From Chitinophagaceae bacterium (lineage in GTDB: Bacteria; Bacteroidota; Bacteroidia; Chitinophagales; Chitinophagaceae), in the NCBI GenBank assembly GCA_019747705.1, contig JAIEQM010000013.1:1-33941 (forward strand): a stretch of 33,941 nt of DNA. Direction: 5' to 3'. The position numbers and the translations under genes were made by a program. The notes under the pieces are model-generated. The model saw only the letters and a program-made list of their open reading frames with translations, was not told the origin of the DNA and did not search any database. Positions 15,313-23,374 of the stretch are shown piece by piece; the stretch's first letter is position 1; every line of letters begins with the position of its first letter.

Positions 15313-17427
15313 ATGGCCGTTTTCAATCAATCAAGACAAACAACAATACAACTCATCTTTGCAGTGGTATTTGTCATCATTCTTATACGTTTGATGAGTT
15401 TGCAATTGTTTACCGGTAAATATGAAAAGCTTGCCAATGAACAGGCCATCCTGCGTAAAGTAATTTACCCCGGCCGTGGAATTATTTTTGACCGGAAAGG
15501 CAAAGCTATACTGGATAATACTACCATGTACGACTTAATGGTAACACCCTCGCAACTCAAGGCGGCTAAAATTGACACCGTTACACTATGCCGCATCCTT
15601 GAAATTGATACAACAGAATTTAATAAACGCATTCTTGCATCGGTTATCAAAAACACAAGAAACAGACCCTCTGCTTTTGAATCATTACTGAGCCCTGAAA
15701 AATATGCACGCATCAATGAAAACCTGTTTCGCTTTCAACCTGCTTTCTTTTTACAGGAACGGCCCATCCGTGGTTATCCTTATAAAGCTGCAGCACATAT
15801 TCTGGGTTATGTGGGCGAAGTGGATTCTTCCATGCTCAAGCGTTCTAACTTTTTTTATCAAATGGGTGATTATGCAGGAAGAACAGGATTGGAAAATTAT
15901 TATGAAAAAGTGCTGATGGGGCAACGGGGTATTCAATACATTTTGCGTGATAATTTTAACCGGCCCATTGGTGCCTATGAAAACGGACAGTTTGATACCG
16001 CTTCAGTAGCGGGCCGCCATCTCAATACCTATATTGATATTGAAGTGCAGCAACTGGCTGAAAAATTGTTAACCAACAAAGTGGGAAGTGTGGTGGCTAT
16101 TGAACCTAAAACCGGCGGCATTATTGCCATGGCCAGCGGCCCCAGTTTTGATCCTAATGAATTAACGGGCTCTGATGCAAGAAAAAACTTCAGCCGTTTG
16201 TTTTTAGATCCTGCTTCACCCATGCTTAACCGTGGTATGCAGGGAATGTATCCGCCCGGTTCTACGTTTAAACCGTTGGGCGGATTGGTGGCATTGGATG
16301 AGGGATTAATTACTCCTTCATTTGGTTATGGATGCTATGGTAACTATGGGCCCTGCGGCCGGCCAAAATGTACACATGCCGGTGGCGGGCATGCAGCTAA
16401 TTTAAAACTGGCCATTGCCAACTCGTGTAATTCCTATTTTGCTGATGTGTTTCGTAAAGCAGTTGATAATCCGCAATACAAAAATGTGGAACTGGGTATT
16501 AATAAGTGGAAACAATACATGAGTGGTTTTGGTTTGGGACATAGAGTGGGAGTTGATTTGCCGGGGGAGAAAGGAGGGTTTATACCAGACAGTAACTGGT
16601 ATAATAAAATTTTCAGAAAAGGCGGATGGAACTCCTGCACCATTGCTTCATTGGGTATTGGCCAGGGGGAAATGCAGGCAACGCCCCTGCAAATGGCCAA
16701 TGCAGTTTGTTTAATTGCCAACAAGGGATGGTATTATATTCCGCATTTTGTAAAATCAATTGAAAGCGAAACAAAAGAAGATACACTGCTCAGCAAATAC
16801 CGGCAAAAAATTTCACCACTGCATATACCGGACAGCGCTTACCAGGCCGTAATTGACGGTATGGAAATGGTGGTAACAAACGGAACGGCCCGTAATGCCA
16901 GGATTGATGGTTATAATGTTTGTGCTAAAACAGGAACGGTTGAAAATTATTTCAGGGGAAAGAAACAACAAAATCATTCCTTCTTTATAGCCTTTGCGCC
17001 GAAGGAAAATCCAAGAATTGCTATTTGTGTGGTGGTTGAAAACGCAGGCTATGGCGCCACCTGGGCGGCTCCCATTGCTTCTCTGTTAATGGAAAAATTT
17101 TTAAACGATTCTGTTGCAGGCCCTAAACGAAAAGCAGAAATAGACCGCATTGCAGGGGTTAGCATTATTCCCGCAAAAATTAAGTATGAACGTTATGTAA
17201 AAGATTCTATCAGGCAGGTAAAAGATTCTTTACTTCGTATAAAGCTGGAGCGTGAACAGCAGGCAAGAATTGACAGCGCCAATACAACCATGATGTATAT
17301 AAACGAAGAACCTCAAAGATTTCCTGCCCTTCCCGAAAAGAAGAGAACAATAAAAACACAAACTGTTTTTATTGCTGATACAAGGCGCTATCTCGTCAGC
17401 CCCGCTTCAAAAAACACTGCTGCATGA
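15313..17427 (+). CDS. mrdA: Penicillin-binding protein 2 (elongasome transpeptidase)
   Basis: The 704-residue class B PBP has one N-terminal membrane helix (about 11-30), a pedestal domain with the PGRGIIFDRKGKAI motif (53-66), and a transpeptidase domain with STFK (Ser317-Lys320), SCN (Ser371-Asn373) and KTG (539-541). It cross-links peptidoglycan during side-wall growth, working with RodA. A cysteine/histidine-rich loop lies between the first two catalytic motifs (Cys341, Cys348, Cys353, His355, His360), and Cys372 falls in the SxN motif; together they could bind zinc. The tail beyond the catalytic domain (about 620-704) is long, charged and partly helical. Its stop codon overlaps the rodA start (ATGA at 17424-17427). 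Confidence 0.95.
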   Translation: MAVFNQSRQTTIQLIFAVVFVIILIRLMSLQLFTGKYEKLANEQAILRKVIYPGRGIIFDRKGKAILDNTTMYDLMVTPSQLKAAKIDTVTLCRILEIDTTEFNKRILASVIKNTRNRPSAFESLLSPEKYARINENLFRFQPAFFLQERPIRGYPYKAAAHILGYVGEVDSSMLKRSNFFYQMGDYAGRTGLENYYEKVLMGQRGIQYILRDNFNRPIGAYENGQFDTASVAGRHLNTYIDIEVQQLAEKLLTNKVGSVVAIEPKTGGIIAMASGPSFDPNELTGSDARKNFSRLFLDPASPMLNRGMQGMYPPGSTFKPLGGLVALDEGLITPSFGYGCYGNYGPCGRPKCTHAGGGHAANLKLAIANSCNSYFADVFRKAVDNPQYKNVELGINKWKQYMSGFGLGHRVGVDLPGEKGGFIPDSNWYNKIFRKGGWNSCTIASLGIGQGEMQATPLQMANAVCLIANKGWYYIPHFVKSIESETKEDTLLSKYRQKISPLHIPDSAYQAVIDGMEMVVTNGTARNARIDGYNVCAKTGTVENYFRGKKQQNHSFFIAFAPKENPRIAICVVVENAGYGATWAAPIASLLMEKFLNDSVAGPKRKAEIDRIAGVSIIPAKIKYERYVKDSIRQVKDSLLRIKLEREQQARIDSANTTMMYINEEPQRFPALPEKKRTIKTQTVFIADTRRYLVSPASKNTAA

Positions 17428-18767
17428 ACAAACAGGAAAAAATAGGAGGCGGCGTTGATTCAAGGATGGTACTCCTGTATTACCTGCTTGTAATTACAGG
17501 TTTTATTGCAGTTTTTTCAGTAGAGCACCGCAGCGGTGATTCTGTTTTGCAAACTTTAATTGAATTAAAAAAGAGTTATGCCAAACAGGCTTTGTTTATT
17601 GGCATCAGTTCCATTGCAGCTTTGTTTATTTTACTTATTGACAGTAAGTTTTTTACTACTGTTGCCAACCTGCTTTACTTCTTTGGCATTTTGTTAATGC
17701 TGCTCACGTTTGTAATTGGTAAAGATATTTCAGGCTCCCGTTCATGGATTGCATTGGGAGGCGGGTTTAATTTGCAACCGGCCGAATTGTGCAAAGTGTT
17801 TACAGCACTGGCATTGGCAAAATATTTAAGCCGGCAGGATGTGGAGTTTACAACATTCCGGTCGCACCTCATTGCAATAAGCATTACACTGTTACCTGCA
17901 TTGCTCTCAGTTGCTCAAAAGGAAACGGGACTGGCTCTGGTTTACTTTTCCTTCTTTTTGGTGATGTACCGTGAAGGGTTGCCCTCCATTTATCTTATAC
18001 TCGGGTTTTCCGTAATTGTTTTGTTTGTTACAGCTATTGTGATGGATATGGTTCCTTATTCCATTATGATTGGCGCTATTGCACTTATTGCTTCTTATGT
18101 GCTGCGGAAGCAAATCAAACGGAATTTTATTTTGCTCTTTCTTATTGTGATTGCAGCTTTGTGCACCACCAGCTTCAAGTATTTTGTAGATCATATTGTA
18201 TTTGATAAAATTATGAAACCCTACCAGGCAGAACGGGTATTAAGTATGTTTGGTAAAAGCTATGTTCCCAAAGATGCAGAACGTATTGCACAGTTTGAGA
18301 AAGATAAAGCCAGTGGTAAAAAGAAGGATTACACCTATAATGTAAAACAATCCAAAATTGCCATTGGCTCCGGCGGGTTTTTGGGTAAAGGGTTTTTAAA
18401 AGGGGTTACCACACAAGGGGAGTTTGTTCCCGAACAAACAACTGATTTTATTTTTACCGCCATTGGAGAAAGTTTTGGTTTTTGGGGAAGTGCGCTGCTG
18501 CTCATTATTTATTTTTTGCTGCTTATGCGTATCATTACCATTGCAGAGCGGCAGCGAAGCACGTTTAGCCGGGTTTATGCTTACAGCGTGGCCAGCATCT
18601 TGTTTTTTCATGTGTTTATTAATATTTGTATGACCATTGGACTTATGCCCGTGATTGGTATTACACTGCCGCTGCTCAGTTATGGCGGTTCATCTATTGT
18701 TACATTTACCATCCTTATCTTTATTCTGATACGTTTTGATGCCAACCGGCAGATGGTGCTCCGGTAA
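17424..18767 (+). CDS. rodA: Peptidoglycan glycosyltransferase RodA (SEDS family)
   Basis: The 447-residue polytopic SEDS protein polymerises lipid II into glycan strands as the partner of PBP2. Family marks are SRSWIALGGGFNLQPAELCK (residues 107-126), the large extracytoplasmic loop with KIAIGSGGFLGKGFLKG and TDFIFTAIGESFGFWG, and the C-terminal VIGITLPLLSYGGSS followed by FDANR. The protein is longer than the roughly 370-residue proteobacterial RodA because of a lysine-rich stretch in the central loop (about 285-310). The four-base overlap with mrdA suggests tight stoichiometry. No terminator hairpin was found directly after it. Confidence 0.95.
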   Translation: MNKQEKIGGGVDSRMVLLYYLLVITGFIAVFSVEHRSGDSVLQTLIELKKSYAKQALFIGISSIAALFILLIDSKFFTTVANLLYFFGILLMLLTFVIGKDISGSRSWIALGGGFNLQPAELCKVFTALALAKYLSRQDVEFTTFRSHLIAISITLLPALLSVAQKETGLALVYFSFFLVMYREGLPSIYLILGFSVIVLFVTAIVMDMVPYSIMIGAIALIASYVLRKQIKRNFILLFLIVIAALCTTSFKYFVDHIVFDKIMKPYQAERVLSMFGKSYVPKDAERIAQFEKDKASGKKKDYTYNVKQSKIAIGSGGFLGKGFLKGVTTQGEFVPEQTTDFIFTAIGESFGFWGSALLLIIYFLLLMRIITIAERQRSTFSRVYAYSVASILFFHVFINICMTIGLMPVIGITLPLLSYGGSSIVTFTILIFILIRFDANRQMVLR

Positions 18768-18868
18768 CAGACTCTCAGCCTAAAAGGTAAACAGCGGCCA
18801 TCCTGTATATTTCAGCGGATGAACTTTTTTTCAGAATTCTTGTTATTTAGTTATTAACTCCCAGCAAC

Positions 18869-19162
18869 ATGAAAAAATTTCTCTGTACATTTTTTCTTCC
18901 TGCTTTACTGGAGGACAGTTTTTGGGAAGAAATCCCCGGGCACCGCAAGTACATTAACTCTTTGATGGAAGCCGAAACAATTGTTACTTACTCAGTTAAC
19001 CAGAACCGCAGCAAAGGATGGGTGGTGATCAATGCCACTACAGAAAAAGAAGCCGGGAAGATTATTGAACGTTTCCCGATTCGCCGGTTTATTAATTACC
19101 AGGCAGATGAGTTGTTTATTTTTGATTCCATGATTGGCGCACCCCGTTTAATTTTAAACTGA
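18869..19162 (+). CDS. Small protein resembling the muconolactone isomerase / YCII-like ferredoxin fold
   Basis: The 97-residue cytoplasmic protein has no signal peptide despite its hydrophobic start (MKKFLCTFFLPALLED). The pattern of a hydrophobic beta strand, an EEIPGHRKYINSLMEA helix, a VTYSVNQNRSKGWVVINA hairpin, a second helix (TEKEAGKIIERFP) and a last strand fits a single alpha-beta ferredoxin-like unit. It resembles small proteins often labelled muconolactone delta-isomerase-like. No catalytic residue can be named and catechol genes are absent nearby, so the label describes the fold only. It lies 22 bp before the MBL-fold gene, but a separate promoter box there makes the operon link uncertain. 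Confidence 0.7.
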   Translation: MKKFLCTFFLPALLEDSFWEEIPGHRKYINSLMEAETIVTYSVNQNRSKGWVVINATTEKEAGKIIERFPIRRFINYQADELFIFDSMIGAPRLILN

Positions 19163-19172
19163 TGCTTGCAGT

Positions 19173-19180
19173 TATCTTTG
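19173..19180 (+). promoter_or_regulatory. TAnnTTTG box immediately before the MBL-fold gene
   Basis: TATCTTTG matches the Bacteroidota -7 consensus exactly and ends only four bases before the ATG at 19185. If functional, transcription would start at or very near the start codon, giving a leaderless or near-leaderless mRNA. Confidence 0.45.
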
Positions 19181-19184
19181 CGCC

Positions 19185-19937
19185 ATGAAAATTATCCCCC
19201 TCTCAGAAGGCAGTTTTACAGTTGACGGTACAAAAAAGTTTAATCCCTTTAACGCATCAAAAGACGATCTGAAAAGCAGGCCTCACGGAAGTCTGCTGGT
19301 AGAAGTACAGCCTTTTGTTGTTATTACCTCCAAAGACATTTTGGTACTGGATACCGGCCTTGGTTTCTCCCTGCCCGATGGCGCCTTGCAGATACACCAG
19401 AATTTAATTGATGCCGGCATCAACCCGCTGGATGTAACAAAAGTATTAATGAGCCACCTGCATAAAGATCATGCAGGCGGAGTAAGTAAAGAAGATGCCA
19501 TTTTGCAAAAACGTTTCCTCAGCTTTCCCAATGCTACTTATATCGTAAACAAACAGGAACTGGAAATTGCAGTAAGTAAACTGTCAAAGTCGTATGTAAT
19601 GGAAGATGTAACGGCTTTGACTGAGACGGATCATCTTCAACTGGTGGAAAGTAACGGTGTGATTGATGATTATATTTATTATGAGTGGACGGGCGCACAT
19701 AGCCCCTGGCACCAGGCTTTTTGGATTAAAGAAGCAGGAGAAACTATTTTCTTTGGCGGCGATGTTGCCCCGCAACTTATGCAAATGAAAACCAAATTTG
19801 TAACCAAGTATGATTTTGATGGTAAACTGGCTGCTGATTTAAGAGCGAAATGGTGGCAGCAGGGTCATGAAGAGGGCTGGACCTTTTTGTTTTATCATGA
19901 TATTACCACCCCTGTATATAAAACTTCTGAATCGTAA
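19185..19937 (+). CDS. Metallo-beta-lactamase-fold hydrolase
   Basis: The 250-residue protein carries the MBL metal motif HLHKDH (His91, His93, Asp95, His96). An upstream VLDTGLG strand (54-60), a downstream GAHSPWHQAF histidine, an FFGGDVAPQ aspartate and a last FYHDITT histidine complete a dinuclear metal site. There is no signal peptide, so it is cytoplasmic. Similar stand-alone proteins include lactonases and other hydrolases, and the substrate cannot be inferred. It does not show the longer architecture of RNase J, glyoxalase II or flavodiiron proteins. It follows the 97-residue protein by 22 bp. Confidence 0.88.
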   Translation: MKIIPLSEGSFTVDGTKKFNPFNASKDDLKSRPHGSLLVEVQPFVVITSKDILVLDTGLGFSLPDGALQIHQNLIDAGINPLDVTKVLMSHLHKDHAGGVSKEDAILQKRFLSFPNATYIVNKQELEIAVSKLSKSYVMEDVTALTETDHLQLVESNGVIDDYIYYEWTGAHSPWHQAFWIKEAGETIFFGGDVAPQLMQMKTKFVTKYDFDGKLAADLRAKWWQQGHEEGWTFLFYHDITTPVYKTSES

Positions 19938-20204
19938 AAATTTTTCTTTCCTAAAGCTCCACAAAACACAATTATGCCTGATTCGTATCTTTTTTAAGAA
20001 ACAACAGGCGTCTTTTGGGGTTTTGAAGAACCGGCAATCTCTTTAAACAACGTTTGAACACTAAAAAAGTGCAAAACTCTGAAACCCTTTACCAGTAAGG
20101 TTTTCAGGGGCAAAAAAATAGGCCAACCCTGAAAAGAGTCGGCCGTTGCTAACCTATGAAAAACACCTATTCGCAAATTAAAGAAGAATTTTTTTTAATT
20201 CCAA
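19938..20204 (-). other. Gene-free interval with RNA-like secondary structure
   Basis: This interval lies between two converging genes. The best structure is a hairpin at 20079-20107 (CTGAAACC with GGTTTTCAG, inner TTAC/GTAA), with a possible alternative outer pairing ACTCT (20076-20080) with AGAGT (20135-20139). A second small hairpin is CACT/AGTG near 20060. A 60-codon open frame at 19994-20176 on the minus strand has no family features and is not called. The interval could encode a small RNA or hold terminators for both neighbours; I do not recognise a known RNA family. Confidence 0.35.
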
Positions 20205-20645
20205 CTAAAATCTATTTCGACGTTGTAACATTGGCTTGTTGGGCCGGTTTTTAAGCCGATTTATAAGTGCTGCCCTGAAGTCGCCTTCGGCTTTAAAAAG
20301 TGTGCGCACCCTGGGTTGACCAATTACACCGGCAAAACGGTCACGGTATCTTTTGCGGATGTCAAGTATCTTTTGATCCCTGTCCAGAATATCGGCATCA
20401 GGGTCATTTTTGAAAGTTCTGAGAACGCCATTTACTTCACGTTTATAATCATTAAAAATGGGCCAGAACTTTTGCGCTTCTTCTGAAGTTAAATTCAATT
20501 TCTGACTGATATATCCAACTTCCAGGGCTTTAATCTTTTCCTGTGTATTTTCATCCGTCTGCCGGGCAGGGGGCTGAGCCTGATCCTGTGCAAAGCCTTT
20601 TGCAAACAGGCCAAATGCCAGAAGGAGTGTAAATATTTGTTTCAT
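20205..20645 (-). CDS. Secreted Spy/CpxP-like small protein
   Basis: The 146-residue protein has a clean signal peptide ending GFAQ (residue 20). The mature part is helical and charged, with LTSEEAQKFWPIFNDYKREV (53-72) and an RKRYRDRFAGVIG segment. The 'LT-eea-kFWPifndY' pattern is common in Bacteroidota proteins that resemble the Spy/CpxP periplasmic chaperone and stress-sensor group (LTxxQ-type helices). A basic tail (NRLKNRPNKPMLQRRNRF) ends the chain. It follows the ECF sigma/anti-sigma pair on the same strand after a 148-bp gap with a long hairpin. It may be part of the same envelope-response locus, although this is inferred only from order. Confidence 0.68.
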   Translation of the reverse strand: MKQIFTLLLAFGLFAKGFAQDQAQPPARQTDENTQEKIKALEVGYISQKLNLTSEEAQKFWPIFNDYKREVNGVLRTFKNDPDADILDRDQKILDIRKRYRDRFAGVIGQPRVRTLFKAEGDFRAALINRLKNRPNKPMLQRRNRF

Positions 20646-20679
20646 GTGCTAATTTTTGTTGATTTTTGGTTGCAACTTG

Positions 20680-20695
20680 TCCCGATTTTTCGGGA
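20680..20695 (-). other. Short hairpin before the Spy-like gene
   Basis: TCCCGA (20680-20685) and TCGGGA (20690-20695) form a six-pair stem around TTTT. It lies 35 bp before the Spy-like start codon, next to a much longer hairpin at 20700-20763. It could be an operator or a leader structure. Confidence 0.4.
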
Positions 20696-20699
20696 TAGT

Positions 20700-20763
20700 A
20701 TAACCATTAAAAAATTACCATCCGGTTGGTAAAAAAATGGACCGCTGATTTTTTAATGGTTAT
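20700..20763 (-). terminator. Long perfect hairpin after the anti-sigma-like gene
   Basis: The arms 20700-20715 and 20748-20763 are perfectly complementary over 16 bp (ATAACCATTAAAAAAT type). Inside the 32-base loop, TACCA (20716-20720) and TGGTA (20727-20731) form a nested stem. Both arms carry A/T runs. It starts 30 bp after the stop codon of the anti-sigma-like gene, so it may end that transcript, but the AT-rich stem is unlike the GC-rich terminators elsewhere in this window. A regulatory role toward the downstream Spy-like gene is possible. Confidence 0.5.
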
Positions 20764-20793
20764 TTCATAGTTTTCTCTTTTGTTCCGTTAACA

Positions 20794-21702
20794 TTAATTG
20801 GTTTTGGGTTCGTTTATATCCAGCTGTTTCATAAAAGAATCCAGCAATTCATCATTGGTTGGGTTGCCTTCCTGCTGCTGTTCATTTTCGTTCATCATTA
20901 CAGAAATTGTTTCCACATCTTTAATATCGCCGGTATTTTGCAGGTAAGCCATCAGGTTGTTTTCATCAATGGCTGCCAGTTCATTATTAATCTGGTATTC
21001 CGTTTTATAATTTTTCAATCCAGTTTTTACATATTCATCCAGTTGGGCCCCAGGTTTTGAAATAATTGTTCCTATTCCAAAAGCAATCATTGTGATTACT
21101 GCTGCTGCGGCTGCATACTTCAGCACCCGGTTTGTGCTGAAGATGGAAACAATTTTTGCTTTGTTTTTTTGTGAGGTTTGATACAGGATATCCTGTGCCC
21201 CATTTTCAAAATAATCATCAGGAACTGTATAAACAGTTGTTTTACTTATTCCTGCAAGAAGTGGTGAAATTGCTTTCAATTCTTCTGCGGGCGATAATTG
21301 TTGCTGATGTTCTTTGATTTCTGAAAGAACAAGATCGCTTACAGTTTCAAAATAACCATCGGGTACAGTGTAAACATTTGTTTTGCTCATTGAAGTGAGC
21401 AGTGGCGAAATTTCTTTTAACTCATCACCGGCTGACGCATCATTTTGCTGTTTGATTTTGGCCAAAACAGAATCGCTGAAATGCTCAAAATAACCATCAG
21501 GTACAGTAAAAGGAGAGGATTTGCCCGCTGCACTCATTAAAGGGCTTTCTTCACTACCGCCAGCAATTAACCTGGCTAAAATCACATCACTTAAGGTGTC
21601 AAAATAACCATCAGGCAAAGCATAGGGTACCATGTTACCGATGTTAGCAACGGCCGGGCTTATCTGCAGTAATTCATTCAATATGTATTCTTTGCGTGTC
21701 AT
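20794..21702 (-). CDS. Membrane protein with four PDGYF repeats, likely anti-sigma factor
   Basis: The 302-residue protein has a repetitive cytoplasmic N-terminal part. The motif P-D-G-Y-F followed by a helix with SD-VL--I occurs at 30-34, 68-72, 114-118 and (as PDDYF) 161-165, each preceded by an 'ISPLL...SK...YTV'-like segment. A basic stretch (KNKAKIVSIF) and one membrane helix (about 194-215) follow, then a periplasmic tail of about 87 residues rich in Asn, Glu and Gln. The gene starts 34 bp after the ECF sigma gene. That position and the cytoplasm-helix-periplasm plan fit an anti-sigma factor, but it lacks a recognisable zinc-binding anti-sigma (ZAS) motif. The role is inferred from context. 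Confidence 0.72.
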   Translation of the reverse strand: MTRKEYILNELLQISPAVANIGNMVPYALPDGYFDTLSDVILARLIAGGSEESPLMSAAGKSSPFTVPDGYFEHFSDSVLAKIKQQNDASAGDELKEISPLLTSMSKTNVYTVPDGYFETVSDLVLSEIKEHQQQLSPAEELKAISPLLAGISKTTVYTVPDDYFENGAQDILYQTSQKNKAKIVSIFSTNRVLKYAAAAAVITMIAFGIGTIISKPGAQLDEYVKTGLKNYKTEYQINNELAAIDENNLMAYLQNTGDIKDVETISVMMNENEQQQEGNPTNDELLDSFMKQLDINEPKTN

Positions 21703-21736
21703 TACAGTTTAATAGATGTTAAAACCAGCGGAAAGT

Positions 21737-22288
21737 TTAACGATTAAGGATGAAATCTTCAATTTTTTTAACTGCATGATGATAGCTTGCTTTCAATGCG
21801 CCCTCACTGGTTTCAAGCACACGGCTCATTTCCTCATAAGGCATCTCATCATAATACCTCAAATTAAAAACAACTCTTTGTTTTTCAGGTAATTGCTGAA
21901 TGGCTACCTGTAATTTCCATTCCAGCCTGTTGGCATCAAAATGTTTATCGGCTTTAATGGTGTTACTCAAGCCTGTTTCCACGCTTCCATCAATAGAAAC
22001 AGCAGCTCTTTTCTTTTGCTGCTCTAAAAACGTAAGGCTTTCGTTGGTGGCAATACGATACAACCAGGTATAAAGCTGGCTGTCTTCCCTGAAATTTTCC
22101 AATCCATTCCATACTTTGATAAACATGTTTTGCAACACATCATTTGCATCTTCATGCTCAATCACCATACGGCGGATGTGCCAGTATAATTTTTCCTGGT
22201 ATTTTTTAATGATACGTGTAAAAGCCCGCTCTTTTGTAGCGGCATCCCTGAACTGGAGCAGGAGCTCTTTGTCTTCAGCCTGTGTCAT
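21737..22288 (-). CDS. ECF-type RNA polymerase sigma factor
   Basis: The 183-residue protein has sigma region 2 (about 20-90, with the DANDVLQNMFIKVW segment of 2.2-2.3 and YTWLYRIATNESL of 2.4) and region 4 (about 125-180, LPEKQRVVFNLRYYDEMPYE then a helix-turn-helix with SEGALKASYHHAVKKI). Regions 1.1 and 3 are absent, as in ECF sigma factors. It would direct polymerase to a small set of promoters. The membrane PDGYF-repeat protein just downstream is the likely control partner. A terminator at 22330-22356 separates it from the transketolase gene upstream. Its own promoter was not recognised. Confidence 0.94.
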   Translation of the reverse strand: MTQAEDKELLLQFRDAATKERAFTRIIKKYQEKLYWHIRRMVIEHEDANDVLQNMFIKVWNGLENFREDSQLYTWLYRIATNESLTFLEQQKKRAAVSIDGSVETGLSNTIKADKHFDANRLEWKLQVAIQQLPEKQRVVFNLRYYDEMPYEEMSRVLETSEGALKASYHHAVKKIEDFILNR

Positions 22289-22329
22289 GCGAATAGCAGT
22301 TTTTAGGTTATGGGTACGGTATAAAATTA

Positions 22330-22356
22330 AAAAACCCGTTTCATTGACGGGTTTTT
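22330..22356 (-). terminator. Rho-independent terminator after the transketolase subunit gene
   Basis: Arms 22330-22339 and 22347-22356 pair perfectly over 10 bp (ACCCGT/ACGGGT core plus A/T run) with a seven-base loop. On the minus strand the 3' arm runs into TTTTAATTTTAT. It lies 21 bp past the stop codon of the transketolase gene. Confidence 0.87.
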
Positions 22357-22377
22357 ATTATTAAGGTTTAATGCTTT

Positions 22378-23337
22378 TTATTTGCGTGCCAGCACTTTTT
22401 CTGCTGCTGCGGTAATATCACTCACATCCAGGCCATACTTTTTAAGCAATTCCATGGGTTTACCGCTTTCACCAAAGGTATCTTTTGTGCCAATGTATTC
22501 AATCGGAACAGGGAAATTTTTAGCGGCCACCTGTGCAATGCTATCGCCCAGTCCGCCAATAATATTGTGTTCTTCGGCTGTAACTGCACATTTGGTTTTG
22601 CGGATGGATGCCAGCACCGCTGCCTCATCCAGTGGTTTAATAGTATGTATATTGATTACTTCCACAGAAATTCCTTTTTCTTCCAATGCTACACCAGCCT
22701 GTACGGCATTCCAAACCATGTGGCCGCACGCAAAAATGGTAACATCTGCACCATCACTCAGTTTTTGTGCTTTACCAATTACAAACTCATCTTCAGGCTT
22801 TGTAAAAATGGGCCAAACAGGGCGGCCAAAACGGAGATACACAGGCCCTTCATAATCTGCAATGGCCATCGTAGCCTGCTTGGTTTGATTATAATCGCAG
22901 GGAACAATCACCGTCATACCCGGCAGCATTTTCATTAAACCAATATCTTCTAAAATCTGGTGCGTGGCGCCATCTTCCCCCAGTGTAAGCCCGGCATGGC
23001 TGGCACATATTTTTACATTCTTTCCGCTGTAAGCAACACTCTGGCGAATTTGATCATAGACACGACCGGTACTGAAATTGGCAAAAGTAGTTGTGTAAGG
23101 AATTTTTCCTCCAATGGTTAAACCAGCGGCAATACCTATCATATTTGCTTCAGCAATTCCACACTGTATAAAGCGATCGGGAAATTCTTTCATAAACTGG
23201 TTGAGTTTAAGCGAGCCGGCCAGATCTGCTGTGAGCGCCACAATGTTTTCGTTATTACGGGCTGCCTCTGCAATACCATCACCAAAGCCACTGCGTGTAT
23301 CTTTGTTTCCTGAAACCTGGATGTCTTTTAATGCCAT
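22378..23337 (-). CDS. Transketolase, C-terminal subunit (pyrimidine-binding plus C-terminal domain)
   Basis: The 319-residue protein corresponds to the second half of a transketolase. The Pyr domain (about 10-175) contains the catalytic glutamate segment QCGIAEANMIGIAAG and the SHAGLTLGEDGATHQ loop. The C-terminal domain (about 190-319) has IFACGHMVWNAVQAG and EEHNIIGGLGDSI. The thiamine-pyrophosphate-binding PP domain is missing, so it must pair with an N-terminal subunit. In split systems the two genes are normally adjacent; here the upstream neighbour is a toxin-antitoxin pair and no N-terminal half is in the window. It works in the non-oxidative pentose phosphate pathway. DXS is less likely, since the sequence reads as the TktC type. 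Confidence 0.9.
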   Translation of the reverse strand: MALKDIQVSGNKDTRSGFGDGIAEAARNNENIVALTADLAGSLKLNQFMKEFPDRFIQCGIAEANMIGIAAGLTIGGKIPYTTTFANFSTGRVYDQIRQSVAYSGKNVKICASHAGLTLGEDGATHQILEDIGLMKMLPGMTVIVPCDYNQTKQATMAIADYEGPVYLRFGRPVWPIFTKPEDEFVIGKAQKLSDGADVTIFACGHMVWNAVQAGVALEEKGISVEVINIHTIKPLDEAAVLASIRKTKCAVTAEEHNIIGGLGDSIAQVAAKNFPVPIEYIGTKDTFGESGKPMELLKKYGLDVSDITAAAEKVLARK

Positions 23338-23374
23338 TGTAAATTGAAGTTAGAGGGGATGTAAAAATTTGCTG

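Noticed and set aside
19994..20176. 60-codon frame on the minus strand
   Set aside because: No recognisable domain or start context; it coincides with hairpins, so RNA structure explains it better.
20700..20763. Inverted-repeat ends of an insertion sequence
   Set aside because: The arms enclose only 32 bp with no transposase and no flanking target duplication.
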